The notes: a model not told the origin generated them from the letters alone. 64,000 nucleotides of DNA from an uncultured Christensenella sp. (GCA_910578195.1 CAJTOY010000004.1:62001-126000); one strand, 5' to 3'; counted from the stretch's first letter, positions 48,632 to 57,446 are shown. Program-made: numbers and translations.

Positions 48632-49265
48632 AAAAATAGGTTTTATTTCTTCAATAGTGATTTGCTGTACGGTTGCAATATTTTTGATTTGTTTGATTGT
48701 AGCGTTGTTTGCTCAAAATGTATTTACCGAAAATTTAAGTTACGGCGTTTGTGCGGTGCTTTCGTGGGGTTGGGTTGCTACTGCTTGCGTTTACTCTTGC
48801 TATACGCAAAAAGAACGCTGTGCAGCGGCAAAAATCGGTGTTGCCATAGGCGTGATATACGCTACAATTATTAACATCGTATATTTTACTCAATTAACTA
48901 CTGTTTTACATAAATCGGCTGACGATAAAATTTTGCAAGTCTTTGCATTTTCATCTGCGGGTAGTTGGCTGTTTAATCTCGATTTGTTGGGGTATGGGTT
49001 GCTTTCTATTTCCACGTTTTTTGTCGGCTTAACTTTGAAAACTGAAAATAAAGTCGATAAAGCGTTAAAATTACTTTTAATGTTACACGGCGTATTTTGT
49101 GTTTGTACGCTTGTACCTATTTTGCCGTTACCTGCAACTAATCAAGGCAACGGCGGCACAATAGCGTTGATTTGCTGGTGCTTATTCTTTTTGCCGATTT
49201 GCGTATTATCAATTTTACATTTCAAAAAATCAAATGACAATAATGCAATAAAGGAAAGCCTATGA
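48624..49265 (+). CDS. AT-rich multi-pass membrane protein
   Basis: A 213-aa protein with about six hydrophobic segments (about 7-29, 38-58, 69-90, 108-135, 146-165, 172-200). No family recognised. It overlaps tetR and shares its AT-rich base use. A decayed zinc-ribbon gene overlaps its stop. Confidence 0.7.
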   Translation: MNRKIGFISSIVICCTVAIFLICLIVALFAQNVFTENLSYGVCAVLSWGWVATACVYSCYTQKERCAAAKIGVAIGVIYATIINIVYFTQLTTVLHKSADDKILQVFAFSSAGSWLFNLDLLGYGLLSISTFFVGLTLKTENKVDKALKLLLMLHGVFCVCTLVPILPLPATNQGNGGTIALICWCLFFLPICVLSILHFKKSNDNNAIKESL

Positions 49266-49390
49266 CAAACTACATTGTATGCCCCGACTGCGGGTACAAA
49301 TTATTCAAATTGGGCGGCGGCTAAAACGCGGAAATCTATTGCCCGAAATGCAAATTAAACCGCAACGGGAGTTTCCGTTGCGGTATTTGA
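49262..49390 (+). pseudogene. Com-like zinc ribbon gene interrupted by TAA
   Basis: ATG 49262 overlaps the previous stop. It encodes NYIVCPDCGYKLFKLGGG, then an in-frame TAA at 49322-49324, then NAEIYCPKCKLNRNG. The two halves together make a CxxC-CxxC zinc ribbon like small phage Com proteins. Either a nonsense mutation or translational readthrough; decay is likelier. Confidence 0.6.
49359..49384 (+). terminator. Terminator at the end of the tetR unit
   Basis: Perfect 10-bp stem (49359-49368 with 49375-49384) within the end of the broken zinc-ribbon frame. Confidence 0.65.
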
Positions 49391-49430
49391 TATAAACTTA
49401 TGTGAATGTTTTTTAAATTATAAAATACGA

Positions 49431-49459
49431 TTGAAAAACATGTACGTTCGTGATATAAT
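49431..49459 (+). promoter_or_regulatory. Promoter of the EFR1 gene, leaderless spacing
   Basis: TTGAAA (49431-49436), 17 nt, TATAAT (49454-49459), seven bases to ATG 49467. Confidence 0.7.
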
Positions 49460-49466
49460 ACGGAAT

Positions 49467-50237
49467 ATGATAAGCGTGTATTTCAGCGGCACGGGCAACT
49501 CGAAGCATTGTGCCGAATATTTATTGCAAAGGCTTGATTTAAACGGAACGAGCTGTTCTATCGAGGACGAAAATGCCGTATGCAATATAAAAAATAATGA
49601 TGCTATTGTTTTTGCATACCCCGTCTATTATTCCGATTTACCTAAAATCGTCGGCAATTTCATTGTTGAAAACTCTGAAATTTGGAAAAATAAAAAGATT
49701 TTTATCGTAGCCACCATGGGGCTGTTCAGCGGCGACGGCGCGGGGTGCGCCGCAAGACTTTTTAAAAAGTACGGCGCCGAGGTTTTAGGCGGTCTGCATA
49801 TTAAAATGCCCGATTGCATTGGCGACGTTAAAATTTTAAAAAAGTCTTTGCAAAAGAATTGCAAAACCGTTAAAAAAGCTAATGAAAAAATAAATAAAGC
49901 CGTTAAAAAAATTCAGATAAACAAATATCCTCAAAACGGTTTAAGCTTCGCTTGCAGATTAGCCGGCTTATTCGGGCAAAGGCTGTATTTCCGTAAAAAA
50001 ACTAAAAATTATTACAGCGGCATAAAAGCGGATTACTCGAAGTGTATTTCTTGCGGATTGTGCGTTTCGGTGTGCCCTATGCAAAATATAAAGCTTGCCG
50101 AAAACAAAATATCTTTTAACGATAAATGCACAATGTGCTATCGTTGCTTTTCCAAGTGCCCTGAACAAGCTATTACGGTAATAGGAAAAAAAGTCTACGA
50201 GCAATGCAGTATAGAAAAATATAAATTTAAGGAGTAA
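49467..50237 (+). CDS. EFR1-type flavodoxin-ferredoxin fusion
   Basis: A 256-aa redox protein. The N-terminal flavodoxin-like domain has SGTGNSKHCAEYL for FMN phosphate. Two 4Fe-4S motifs follow near the C-terminus (CISCGLCVSVCP and CTMCYRCFSKCP). A basic linker lies between (KKANEKINKAVKK). Such proteins are common in anaerobic Clostridia as electron carriers. Earlier ATGs at 49431 and 49440 overlap the promoter. Confidence 0.88.
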   Translation: MISVYFSGTGNSKHCAEYLLQRLDLNGTSCSIEDENAVCNIKNNDAIVFAYPVYYSDLPKIVGNFIVENSEIWKNKKIFIVATMGLFSGDGAGCAARLFKKYGAEVLGGLHIKMPDCIGDVKILKKSLQKNCKTVKKANEKINKAVKKIQINKYPQNGLSFACRLAGLFGQRLYFRKKTKNYYSGIKADYSKCISCGLCVSVCPMQNIKLAENKISFNDKCTMCYRCFSKCPEQAITVIGKKVYEQCSIEKYKFKE

Positions 50238-50240
50238 ATT

Positions 50241-50441
50241 ATGTCGAAAAAACTTATGCTGATTAAGGACAATTGTCCGCAAAACCACCCTTGCCCCGCG
50301 GTTAAGGTATGCCCCGTCGGGGCGCTTTCGCAAACGGGCTTCGGCGCGCCCGTAATAAACCACGATAAATGTATAAGGTGCGGCAAATGCTCGAATTTCT
50401 GCCCCAAGAAAGCGTTGGTGCTTAATATAAGCGGGGAGTAG
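50241..50441 (+). CDS. Small 4Fe-4S ferredoxin-like protein
   Basis: A 66-aa protein with two cysteine clusters: CPQNHPCPAVKVCPVGAL and CIRCGKCSNFCP. Only the second is a classical CxxCxxCxxxCP; the first is modified. AAGGAG precedes it, and it follows the EFR1 gene by 3 bp, likely as its redox partner. Confidence 0.85.
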   Translation: MSKKLMLIKDNCPQNHPCPAVKVCPVGALSQTGFGAPVINHDKCIRCGKCSNFCPKKALVLNISGE

Positions 50442-50445
50442 CATA

Positions 50446-50671
50446 ATGAAAATAAGGCGCTTGTTGTAATCGATATTCAAAACGATATCACAAAAAATTA
50501 TAAAGAAATAATCGGCAATATCAACGCCGCAATTGACCGGACTGTAAAAGCGGATACAAAGTCCGCGTTTTGTCCGACTGCATGACGAGCTACGATAAAA
50601 AGAAAATCCCCGAAATGCCGGACTACTATGAGCAAAAGGGTTGTGAATTAATATCAACAAGGGAATTGTAA
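50446..50671 (+). pseudogene. Isochorismatase-family hydrolase, internally deleted
   Basis: One frame gives NKALVVIDIQNDITKNYKEI, the start of a cysteine hydrolase. A different frame gives KVRVLSDCMTSYDKKKIPEM, the family C-terminus. Most of the middle, with the catalytic cysteine region, is missing, and the ATG at 50446 is out of frame. So a large deletion with frameshift. The remnant ends at the TAA overlapping the next ATG. Confidence 0.75.
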
Positions 50672-51249
50672 TGGCAGAATATACGTTAGAAGAAAAGTAC
50701 GCGCTTATAAAGCAGAATATTCTAAAATGCGAAACGGAAAAAAATCCCGTTGAGATAGTGCTGAAATTAATGCGTCGGGACTTTGTGAACATTCACGGAC
50801 CCGAGCATCATTTTCTGGACGGCGCGGCGTTTTTGACCGCGTTTAAAAATGCGGGCGGGGAAATCGAGCTCGGGCAATGTCTGGACGAGCTTGCCAAGCG
50901 CGCAATGAAAATGCCCGGCGCAATGTGCGGGCATTGGGGAGTGTGCGGTTCGCTTGCGTCGATAGGCGCGGCGTTATCCGTAATTCACGCCACGGGCCCT
51001 CTGAGCACCGACGAGTACTATAAACACAATATGGAATATACTTCCTCGGTATTAACTCAAATGAGTAAAATCGGCGGGGCGAGGTGCTGTAAAAGAAACG
51101 CGTTTCTCTCTCTTTCAACCGCAGTAAAATTCGTAAAAGAAAAATACGGTATAGAAATGGAGCTCGGCGAAATCGAGTGCAAATTTTCGGATACGAATAA
51201 ACAGTGCCTTAAAAATAACTGCCCCTTTTATAAGGCGAACAATGAATAA
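50671..51249 (+). CDS. DUF5714-type cysteine-rich protein
   Basis: A 192-aa protein with GAMCGHWGVCGSLASIGAAL, ARCCKRNAF and CLKNNCPFY. The Gly/Ala-rich stretch and paired cysteines match proteins annotated as DUF5714 in anaerobes, sometimes with SAM methyltransferases. Function unknown. It overlaps the GrpB-GNAT gene by 8 bp and follows redox proteins, so a metal or redox role is possible. Confidence 0.75.
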   Translation: MAEYTLEEKYALIKQNILKCETEKNPVEIVLKLMRRDFVNIHGPEHHFLDGAAFLTAFKNAGGEIELGQCLDELAKRAMKMPGAMCGHWGVCGSLASIGAALSVIHATGPLSTDEYYKHNMEYTSSVLTQMSKIGGARCCKRNAFLSLSTAVKFVKEKYGIEMELGEIECKFSDTNKQCLKNNCPFYKANNE

Positions 51250-52273
51250 AAGTCTTTCGGAAATGACGCTCGAAGAGCTTTGGGAGCTGTTCCCGATTAT
51301 TTTGACAGAACATAACCCGCAGTGGCGCGAACAGTTTAGAGAAGAGGTCGAAGGCTTGAAAAAGCTTTTACCGCCCGATACCGAGTATCACCATATCGGT
51401 AGCAGCGCGGTTGAAGGCATTAAGGCTAAACCCATTGTCGATATTTTGATAATCGTAAAAAACTTGAAAAAAGCCGCTTCCGTGCTCGAAAAAAGCGGGT
51501 ATATCGTAATGTCCGCGAGCGATACCCGAATTTCCCTGAATAAGGGTTATACCCAAAACGGGTTTGCCGAAAAGGTGTTTCATTTGCATTTAAGGCTCGG
51601 CAACGACAAGGACGAAATATATTTCCGCGACTACTTAAACGCACACCGCGACGTCGCGAAGGAGTATGAAGCTTTAAAGCTCGGACTTTGGAAAAAGTAC
51701 GAGCACGACAGAGACGCCTATACCGACGGTAAAACCGAGTTCGTTAAAAGATACACTGTAAAATTTATCGAGCTTAAAACTATCAACCTCGACAGCTTCG
51801 ATAGGCTTCAACACGTCGAGGAATGCTGGCGCAAGGAGGACGGCGAATATAAGCTGCTGCCCGTAAAGTACACCGAGGATTGGAGCTTGTCCGAAAAACG
51901 GGAGCTGGCGCAACGCATTTCGGACGGTTTGGCGCGCGGTAACGTCGCGTTCGGCGCGGTTATAAACGGCGAGGTTGCGGGGTTTGCCTACCTCGATACC
52001 CGCTTATTCGGCAGTAAATCGCAGTACATGGATTTAGCCGAATTTTACGTTTCCGCGCCCTATCGCAGAACGGGCATAGGCAGACGGCTTTTCGAAACGG
52101 CGTGCCGCGCCGCGTCGGAACGCGGCGCGGCGAAGCTGTATATTTCCGCTCACTCCGCCAAGGAAAGCATAGCGGCTTATAAAAGCTACGGCTGTGTTCC
52201 GGCGGAGGAAGTGAACGAAGAACTCGCCGAAAAGGAGCCTTGCGATTTACAGCTCGAATACGCGCTCGGTTAA
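51242..52273 (+). CDS. GrpB nucleotidyltransferase-like and GNAT fusion protein
   Basis: A 343-aa fusion. Residues about 15-170 form a GrpB/UPF0157 domain (nucleotidyltransferase fold; HHIGSSAVEGIKAKPIVDILI). Residues about 190-343 form a GNAT acetyltransferase with the CoA loop PYRRTGIGRRLFETA. Together they may modify a small molecule, but no substrate is known. Its end overlaps the convergent amidase-like gene by 4 bp. Confidence 0.85.
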   Translation: MNKSLSEMTLEELWELFPIILTEHNPQWREQFREEVEGLKKLLPPDTEYHHIGSSAVEGIKAKPIVDILIIVKNLKKAASVLEKSGYIVMSASDTRISLNKGYTQNGFAEKVFHLHLRLGNDKDEIYFRDYLNAHRDVAKEYEALKLGLWKKYEHDRDAYTDGKTEFVKRYTVKFIELKTINLDSFDRLQHVEECWRKEDGEYKLLPVKYTEDWSLSEKRELAQRISDGLARGNVAFGAVINGEVAGFAYLDTRLFGSKSQYMDLAEFYVSAPYRRTGIGRRLFETACRAASERGAAKLYISAHSAKESIAAYKSYGCVPAEEVNEELAEKEPCDLQLEYALG

Positions 52274-52755
52274 TTTCTCACGCCGAGGATATGTATTCCG
52301 CGCACCCGCTCGAAAACGTATGAATTGAGCGGTTTGTTGAACGCGTCGTAGGTGTGCGCCGCGACGAGTATGCGCCCGTTTTTAACGCTAACGACGACGG
52401 GGGAATGATAAAAGTCGCCCGTCGACCTGCCGAGCTGGACTATGTCGCCCGGTTCGAGCTTATTAAGCGGCACCTCTTCTCCGAACGGACCCGCGCCGTC
52501 AGTGTTGTTTATGAGGAAGTTGTAGAGATATTCGACGCCCGTCCAGGACGGCGTTCTGTCGTTCAGCGACTTATAGAACCAGCCGAAGGTGGGGGTGAAG
52601 TTCATAACGCCCGCGCCCGCGTAAATGCACTGCGAGGCGAAGTTGGTGCAATCTCCGCCGAGTTTATCGAAGTTGTAGAATTTCGGGTTTCTGCCGAACG
52701 CCCACTTTTTGGCATAGGCGTAAGCGGCTTGCCTGTCATAATTTAAAATTTCCAT
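52270..52755 (-). CDS. Amidase_6-type (CHAP-like) domain protein
   Basis: A 161-aa protein with the Amidase_6 pattern: YDRQAAYAYAKKWA, GGDCTNFASQCIYAG with the nucleophile cysteine, and HSPVVV/AAHTYD with likely catalytic histidines. No signal peptide is present. Such domains often occur in spore or wall proteins. Convergent with the GrpB-GNAT gene. Confidence 0.85.
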   Translation of the reverse strand: MEILNYDRQAAYAYAKKWAFGRNPKFYNFDKLGGDCTNFASQCIYAGAGVMNFTPTFGWFYKSLNDRTPSWTGVEYLYNFLINNTDGAGPFGEEVPLNKLEPGDIVQLGRSTGDFYHSPVVVSVKNGRILVAAHTYDAFNKPLNSYVFERVRGIHILGVRN

Positions 52756-52791
52756 ACTACATTCTACGCGTCCTATGGATTAAATCGTGAA

Positions 52792-52820
52792 GCCGCCCCG
52801 CGACTTGGTCGCGGGGCGGC
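52792..52820 (+). terminator. Strong terminator on the plus strand
   Basis: Thirteen-bp GC stem (52792-52804 with 52808-52820), then ACTTTTT. It lies beyond the amidase start, so plus-strand transcripts of the GrpB gene could run antisense through the amidase gene before stopping here. Confidence 0.75.
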
Positions 52821-52836
52821 ACTTTTTAACGGTGTA

Positions 52837-52866
52837 TTGACAAATTTACCTAATTATGGTAAATTT
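52837..52866 (+). promoter_or_regulatory. Promoter with perfect palindrome
   Basis: TTGACA (52837-52842), 17 nt, TAAATT (52860-52865). AAATTTACC (52842-52850) and GGTAAATTT (52858-52866) form a perfect 9-bp inverted repeat across the spacer, a likely repressor site. Confidence 0.6.
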
Positions 52867-52897
52867 TAGTAGCAGAATAATATATAGGAGGCGCTTT

Positions 52898-53731
52898 GTG
52901 AATATCAAAAAGTTGTTTGTATCTATATTGTTCACGATAAGCTGTATGTTTGCTTTTTCGGCTTGCTCGAATGGCACTGAATTTAATTTTGATAAAAACA
53001 GCATTGTAAAATTAACATATACTTGCACGGATACAGAAAAGAACTTTGATGCAGAACTAACTGCCGGGCAGTCGCGTAATTTTATTCTTTCATTAAATAA
53101 AATATCTTATAGCGAAGTAACTGACAAAGACATAGATTTCGGACCTTCATACGACAGTTTGAGAATCGTTATCGGAGACGATAATCTCAATTTACCAGAC
53201 TTATCGTTAATAATTAATAATGGCGGATATTTATATTTTAACGGAAAATTATGCAAGTCGGAAGAGAAATTCGGCTTTTTAGAGACTTACATTGTTGAAT
53301 ACAGTCCGGACATTATTATGAAAGGCGTTTCTTTTGAAGTCCGATATGTAAAACAAACTGTCGGGGCAGAAGAAAACTATCATATCATTAAAAGCGTCAG
53401 CCAACTTAATGATTATATAGCCGCCGAAACACAAAATATCGGTTTGCCCGATTGTGTAATGTTCAAAGACGAAATGATTAATAAGTATAACGACAAGTAT
53501 TTTGAAAATTATTTTATAGTAATCTTTATGAAGGCTGCGAGTAGCGGTTCGTTTGATTTTAAGGTAAATGATGTTTATGCAAACAGTGACAGAATGATTA
53601 TCGGTTATGAAATTATTCGACCTACGGGCGATGCGGCTGTAACTTGTGATATGGCGTATTGGTATTCTTTTGTTGAATTAAGCAATGAATATAGGACAAT
53701 AAAAAATGTGGATTTAATTTCATTGAAATAA
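52898..53731 (+). CDS. AT-rich lipoprotein of unknown function
   Basis: A 277-aa protein beginning at GTG 52898 with AGGAGG upstream. Signal peptide IKKLFVSILFTISCMFAFSAC ends at a lipobox cysteine near residue 22. The mature part is beta-rich with repeated Tyr and Asn and no family match. AT-rich base use and its own palindrome-regulated promoter suggest a transferred gene. Confidence 0.75.
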   Translation: MNIKKLFVSILFTISCMFAFSACSNGTEFNFDKNSIVKLTYTCTDTEKNFDAELTAGQSRNFILSLNKISYSEVTDKDIDFGPSYDSLRIVIGDDNLNLPDLSLIINNGGYLYFNGKLCKSEEKFGFLETYIVEYSPDIIMKGVSFEVRYVKQTVGAEENYHIIKSVSQLNDYIAAETQNIGLPDCVMFKDEMINKYNDKYFENYFIVIFMKAASSGSFDFKVNDVYANSDRMIIGYEIIRPTGDAAVTCDMAYWYSFVELSNEYRTIKNVDLISLK

Positions 53732-53762
53732 TTTTCTAAAACGGCTGTTCGATTAATTTAAT

Positions 53763-53793
53763 AAGCCTCCCCCGAAAATGTCGGGGGAGGCTT
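53763..53793 (+). terminator. Terminator after the lipoprotein gene
   Basis: Thirteen-bp stem (53763-53775 with 53781-53793), followed by TATTG. Confidence 0.8.
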
Positions 53794-53800
53794 TATTGAA

Positions 53801-53829
53801 TTGACTTTTTAGTTAAATGTTGCTATATT
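53801..53829 (+). promoter_or_regulatory. Promoter of the TtcA-like gene
   Basis: TTGACT (53801-53806), 17 nt, TATATT (53824-53829), ten bases to ATG 53840; the leader would be very short. Confidence 0.6.
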
Positions 53830-53839
53830 CATAGTCGTT

Positions 53840-54673
53840 ATGCATGAGGAAGATATAAACGAAAGAACAGAGGAAAGCATACGAAAAAAATTCCGTAAAA
53901 AGCTTTTTTCGCGGTTCACCAAAGCCATAGTCGAATACGAATTAATTCAGCCGAACGATAAAATTGCGGTTTGCATTTCGGGCGGCAAGGATTCGTTCGC
54001 GATGGCGAAGCTGTTTCAGGAACTGAAACGCCACAACAAAATCCCCTTCGAGATAATTTTTCTTTTGATGGACCCCGGCTATAACGCCGAAAACCGCGAG
54101 AAGATAGAGACCAACGCGAAGCTTCTGAATATCCCTCTGACCGTGTTCGAAACCGATATTTTCGAAAGCGTGTTCGGCATAGAAAAATCGCCGTGCTATC
54201 TCTGCGCGAGAATGCGTCGCGGGCACCTCTATCACAGGGCTAAGGATTTGGGTTGCAACAAAATCGCGCTGGGACACCACTATGACGACGTTATAGAAAC
54301 CATACTCATGGGTATGCTGTACGGCGGGCAGATGCAGACCATGATGCCCAAGCTTAAAAGCGACAACTTCGAGGGAATGGAGCTAATCCGCCCCATGTAT
54401 CTTATCCGCGAGGAAACCATAAAGGCGTGGCGCGATTACAACGGTCTTGAATTTATCCGGTGCGCGTGCAAGTTTACCGAGGGCGCCGCGCGCGACCCGT
54501 CGGGCTCGAAGCGGCAAAAGGTAAAAGAGTTAATCCGCACCCTCGAAAAAGATGACCCGGGAATCGAGCAGAACATTTTCAGAAGCGTGGAAAACGTCAA
54601 TTTAAAAACTGTAATAACCTACAAGGACAAGGAAGGGGTAAGGCATCGCTTTACCGACGAATACAATGATTAA
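53840..54673 (+). CDS. TtcA-family tRNA 2-thiolation protein
   Basis: A 277-aa PP-loop protein with CISGGKDSFAMAKL, the CYLCARMRRG cluster site (CxxC) and GHHYDDVIETILMGM. TtcA makes 2-thiocytidine at position 32 of some tRNAs using a [4Fe-4S] cluster. Clostridial homologues of this type are common; the exact modified position is not known. It overlaps the MATE gene by 8 bp. Confidence 0.85.
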   Translation: MHEEDINERTEESIRKKFRKKLFSRFTKAIVEYELIQPNDKIAVCISGGKDSFAMAKLFQELKRHNKIPFEIIFLLMDPGYNAENREKIETNAKLLNIPLTVFETDIFESVFGIEKSPCYLCARMRRGHLYHRAKDLGCNKIALGHHYDDVIETILMGMLYGGQMQTMMPKLKSDNFEGMELIRPMYLIREETIKAWRDYNGLEFIRCACKFTEGAARDPSGSKRQKVKELIRTLEKDDPGIEQNIFRSVENVNLKTVITYKDKEGVRHRFTDEYND

Positions 54674-56045
54674 AGCCCGTTCCGCAACGCGCGACATGAC
54701 CACGGGGAACATATATCTGCACATGCTCGGGTTCGCGCTTCCCGTCTTTGTAAGCGAATTTTTCCAGCAGCTTTACAACACCGCCGACGCGCTGATAGTC
54801 GGCATTTTTCTCGACAACGCTTCCTTTGCGGCGGTCACGGCTTCGGGCACGCTGATATTTTTGTTGGTCAGCTTTTTTACGGGCACGGCAATGGGCGCGG
54901 GAGTGGTAATCGCCAAATACTTCGGCGCGGGCGACCATGAAAGCGTATCCCGCGCAATACATACGGTAATCGCGCTCGGGCTGGTGTGCGGCGTGGTTTT
55001 AACGGCGGTCGGGGTTTCATTCACGCCCGTGTTTCTCAAATGGATGAACACCGACGAAAGCGTGCTCCCGAAAGCGGTCGAATATTTCCGCTACTACTTT
55101 ATCGGCGCGATATCTATGGTAATGTACAACGTCTGCCGCAGCATAATGAACGCGCTCGGCGACAGCAAAAGACCGCTGTTTTATCTGATTTTTTCCTCGG
55201 TTTTAAACGTTGCGCTCGACTTGATTTTTATAGCGTGGCTGCGCTTCGGGGTCTGGTCTGCGGCGGTTGCAACCGTCATTTCGCAGACTGCGAGCATGAT
55301 TTTATGCTTTATCCACCTTTTGCGGCGGGGAAAAATTTACACCGTCAGCATTAAAAAAATCAGATTTCACAAGGACATGTTCAAGGAAATTATCCGTTAC
55401 GGCTTGCCGTCGGGCGTGCAGAACTCGGTCATAGGGCTCGCAAACGTTATCGTGCAGTCGCAGATAAATTCCTTCGGCGAGCTGGCGACTTCGGGCTACG
55501 GCGCATACGCCAAGGTGGAGGGGTTCGCGTTTCTGCCGATAACCGGCTTTTCTATGGCGAGCACGACCTTTATCGGTCAGAACCTCGGCGCAAAGGAGTA
55601 CGGCAGGGCGAAAAAGGGCGCGCTTTTCAGTATAATATCGGCGGTCATAGCCGCCGAAGTAATCGGACTGGTATTCTATTTCACCGCGCCGTATTTGATA
55701 GGCATATTCAATAAAAACCCCGATGTCATAGCTTACGGCGTGCGGCAGGCGCGCACGGTTTCGCTGTTTTTCTGCCTTCTGGCGTTTTCCCATTCGGTCG
55801 CGGCGGTGTGCAGAGGCGCGGGCAAGACCTTCGTGCCTATGATTATAATGCTTTCGGTCTGGTGCGTGATAAGAATTGCTTACATACTCACGGTTATGCA
55901 CTTCACGGGCGAAATAGGCTACATTTACTGGGCGTATCCCATAACGTGGGGGATAAGCTCGATAATTTATTTGTTTTATTATCTGTTTTCCGATTGGGCG
56001 CACGGCTTCGAGAAAAAAGTAAAAGAGAACGGCGGGTCTGAATAG
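54666..56045 (+). CDS. MATE-family multidrug/cation efflux transporter
   Basis: A 459-aa transporter with 12 predicted helices and two MatE halves: LPVFVSEFFQQLYNTADALIVGI near the start, and GLPSGVQNSVIGLANVIVQSQIN in the second half. It exports drugs or metabolites using Na+ or H+. Translationally coupled to the TtcA-like gene. Confidence 0.92.
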   Translation: MIKARSATRDMTTGNIYLHMLGFALPVFVSEFFQQLYNTADALIVGIFLDNASFAAVTASGTLIFLLVSFFTGTAMGAGVVIAKYFGAGDHESVSRAIHTVIALGLVCGVVLTAVGVSFTPVFLKWMNTDESVLPKAVEYFRYYFIGAISMVMYNVCRSIMNALGDSKRPLFYLIFSSVLNVALDLIFIAWLRFGVWSAAVATVISQTASMILCFIHLLRRGKIYTVSIKKIRFHKDMFKEIIRYGLPSGVQNSVIGLANVIVQSQINSFGELATSGYGAYAKVEGFAFLPITGFSMASTTFIGQNLGAKEYGRAKKGALFSIISAVIAAEVIGLVFYFTAPYLIGIFNKNPDVIAYGVRQARTVSLFFCLLAFSHSVAAVCRGAGKTFVPMIIMLSVWCVIRIAYILTVMHFTGEIGYIYWAYPITWGISSIIYLFYYLFSDWAHGFEKKVKENGGSE

Positions 56046-56055
56046 ACCCGCCGTT
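56028..56055. terminator. Terminator between MATE and DUF11 genes
   Basis: Twelve-bp stem (56028-56039 with 56044-56055) plus T-run; convergent genes meet here. Confidence 0.8.
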
Positions 56056-56057
56056 TT

Positions 56058-56585
56058 TTAACAGTCGCACCAACAGCAATAATAAATATATCTCATTATC
56101 CTGACGATTACGGCATTGGTATTGTTTGAAAAATTCACGTCGCCGCGCTCGGGGTCGGTCACGACGTAGTCCAGCTTTGCGAAGTGCGTCACGGGCGCAT
56201 AACGGCTTATTATCTTGAAATCGTACTCGATAACGACAACTCCGTCGGGGGCTAAGTCGGGGAGAGATAAGCCTTGCACGGGGTCGAGCAGCGGCTGCGC
56301 CGCACCGTTGATTTTTACGCTGCCTGCGACGAACAGCGCGCCGTCGGGACGCGGCGCCGAAAAGAAGGTATCGAAAAGCTGCGCCGCAGAACTGTTTGTT
56401 ACCGTCGCGGTATAGCGCACGGTTTCGCCCTCGCGTACCGACGCTTTGTCGGCGCTCAGCTTTGCGGTTACGGAATAGCTCAGAATTTCCGTGCCGACGG
56501 CGTTGCTTTCCGCGAATCCCGTAAATCTTTTACCGTCGGGCATTACGGCGTTAAAAGTTACTTTCAGCTTGTTCGGTATCAGCAT
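56058..56585 (-). CDS. DUF11-type protein with cysteine-rich end
   Basis: A 175-aa protein with no signal peptide. The central portion has the DUF11 pattern: LSADKASVREGETVRYTATV, then SVKINGAAQPLLDP. It ends in IYYCCWCDC, with four cysteines in eight residues, which could cross-link. It is 2 bp behind another DUF11 gene. Confidence 0.75.
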   Translation of the reverse strand: MLIPNKLKVTFNAVMPDGKRFTGFAESNAVGTEILSYSVTAKLSADKASVREGETVRYTATVTNSSAAQLFDTFFSAPRPDGALFVAGSVKINGAAQPLLDPVQGLSLPDLAPDGVVVIEYDFKIISRYAPVTHFAKLDYVVTDPERGDVNFSNNTNAVIVRIMRYIYYCCWCDC

Positions 56586-56587
56586 AA

Positions 56588-57361
56588 TTAATCCACCGTT
56601 ACCCGGAAGCTTGTTGTCGTGCTTTGTGCAGGTGTTAAGTTGGATACGTTATAGCCTACGTCGGGACGGTAGCCGGGCATATTGACGCCGTTTATATATA
56701 CCGAGTTTTCCACGAAGGTCGTGCCCGCGGGGATTTTGTCGGTAAAGAATATATCATCTATATCGACGTTGCCGTCGTTCGTGAAGGTTACGGTATAGGT
56801 CAAAGTGTCGCCTTTTTCGGCGAACGCCTTGTCTACGGCTTTCACGGCGCTGAGCCGGGCGGAAAGCACGGTCAGTATAATCGGTTCGGTCGTTCCTATG
56901 AAACTGACCTCGCCTCTGACGGGGTCGGTGACGGTGTATTGAAGTTCCGAAGCGTCCTTAACGGGCGAAACGGTTATGGGGTCGTTTATCTTCAAATCGT
57001 ACTCCACGGTGATGGTTTCGCCGGGGTTCAGATCGGGGATGTTAAAGCCCGTAGACATATTATAGTTCGGCTGGGCGACGCCGTTTATTTTTACGCTGCC
57101 TTCGACGGGGGATGCGCCCTCGGCGATGGTGTCGGAGAGTAAGGGCGAGTTCAGCTTTACCGAGGAATTGTTTGTGATGGTAAGCGTGTTGTGAACTATT
57201 TCGCCCGCTTTGGCTGTGGTTTTATCGGGAGTAAGCGTCTTGGTGACGGCATAGGTTAAAATTTCCGTATTGACGGTATTACTTGCAATTTTACCTGGCG
57301 TTGCGCCTTGGTCGGGTACAACTGCATTGTAAGTCGCGTCTGATTGATTTTGTATATTCAT
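56588..57361 (-). CDS. DUF11-repeat protein with two repeats
   Basis: A 257-aa protein without signal peptide. It carries two DUF11-like repeats: KTLTPDKTTAKAGEIVHNTL...SVKINGVAQPNY and KAVDKAFAEKGDTLTYTVTF...SVYINGVNMPGY. CAGGAG precedes the ATG. A sigma-K-like promoter upstream suggests late mother-cell expression, so both products may belong to the spore surface (inference). Confidence 0.75.
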   Translation of the reverse strand: MNIQNQSDATYNAVVPDQGATPGKIASNTVNTEILTYAVTKTLTPDKTTAKAGEIVHNTLTITNNSSVKLNSPLLSDTIAEGASPVEGSVKINGVAQPNYNMSTGFNIPDLNPGETITVEYDLKINDPITVSPVKDASELQYTVTDPVRGEVSFIGTTEPIILTVLSARLSAVKAVDKAFAEKGDTLTYTVTFTNDGNVDIDDIFFTDKIPAGTTFVENSVYINGVNMPGYRPDVGYNVSNLTPAQSTTTSFRVTVD

Positions 57362-57446
57362 AAATATGGTCTCCTGAAAAAAATACTACATACATACCTC
57401 CTTGAAGGAGGTTGAATATGCAGTATGTTTTTCAGGTTATGTACTA

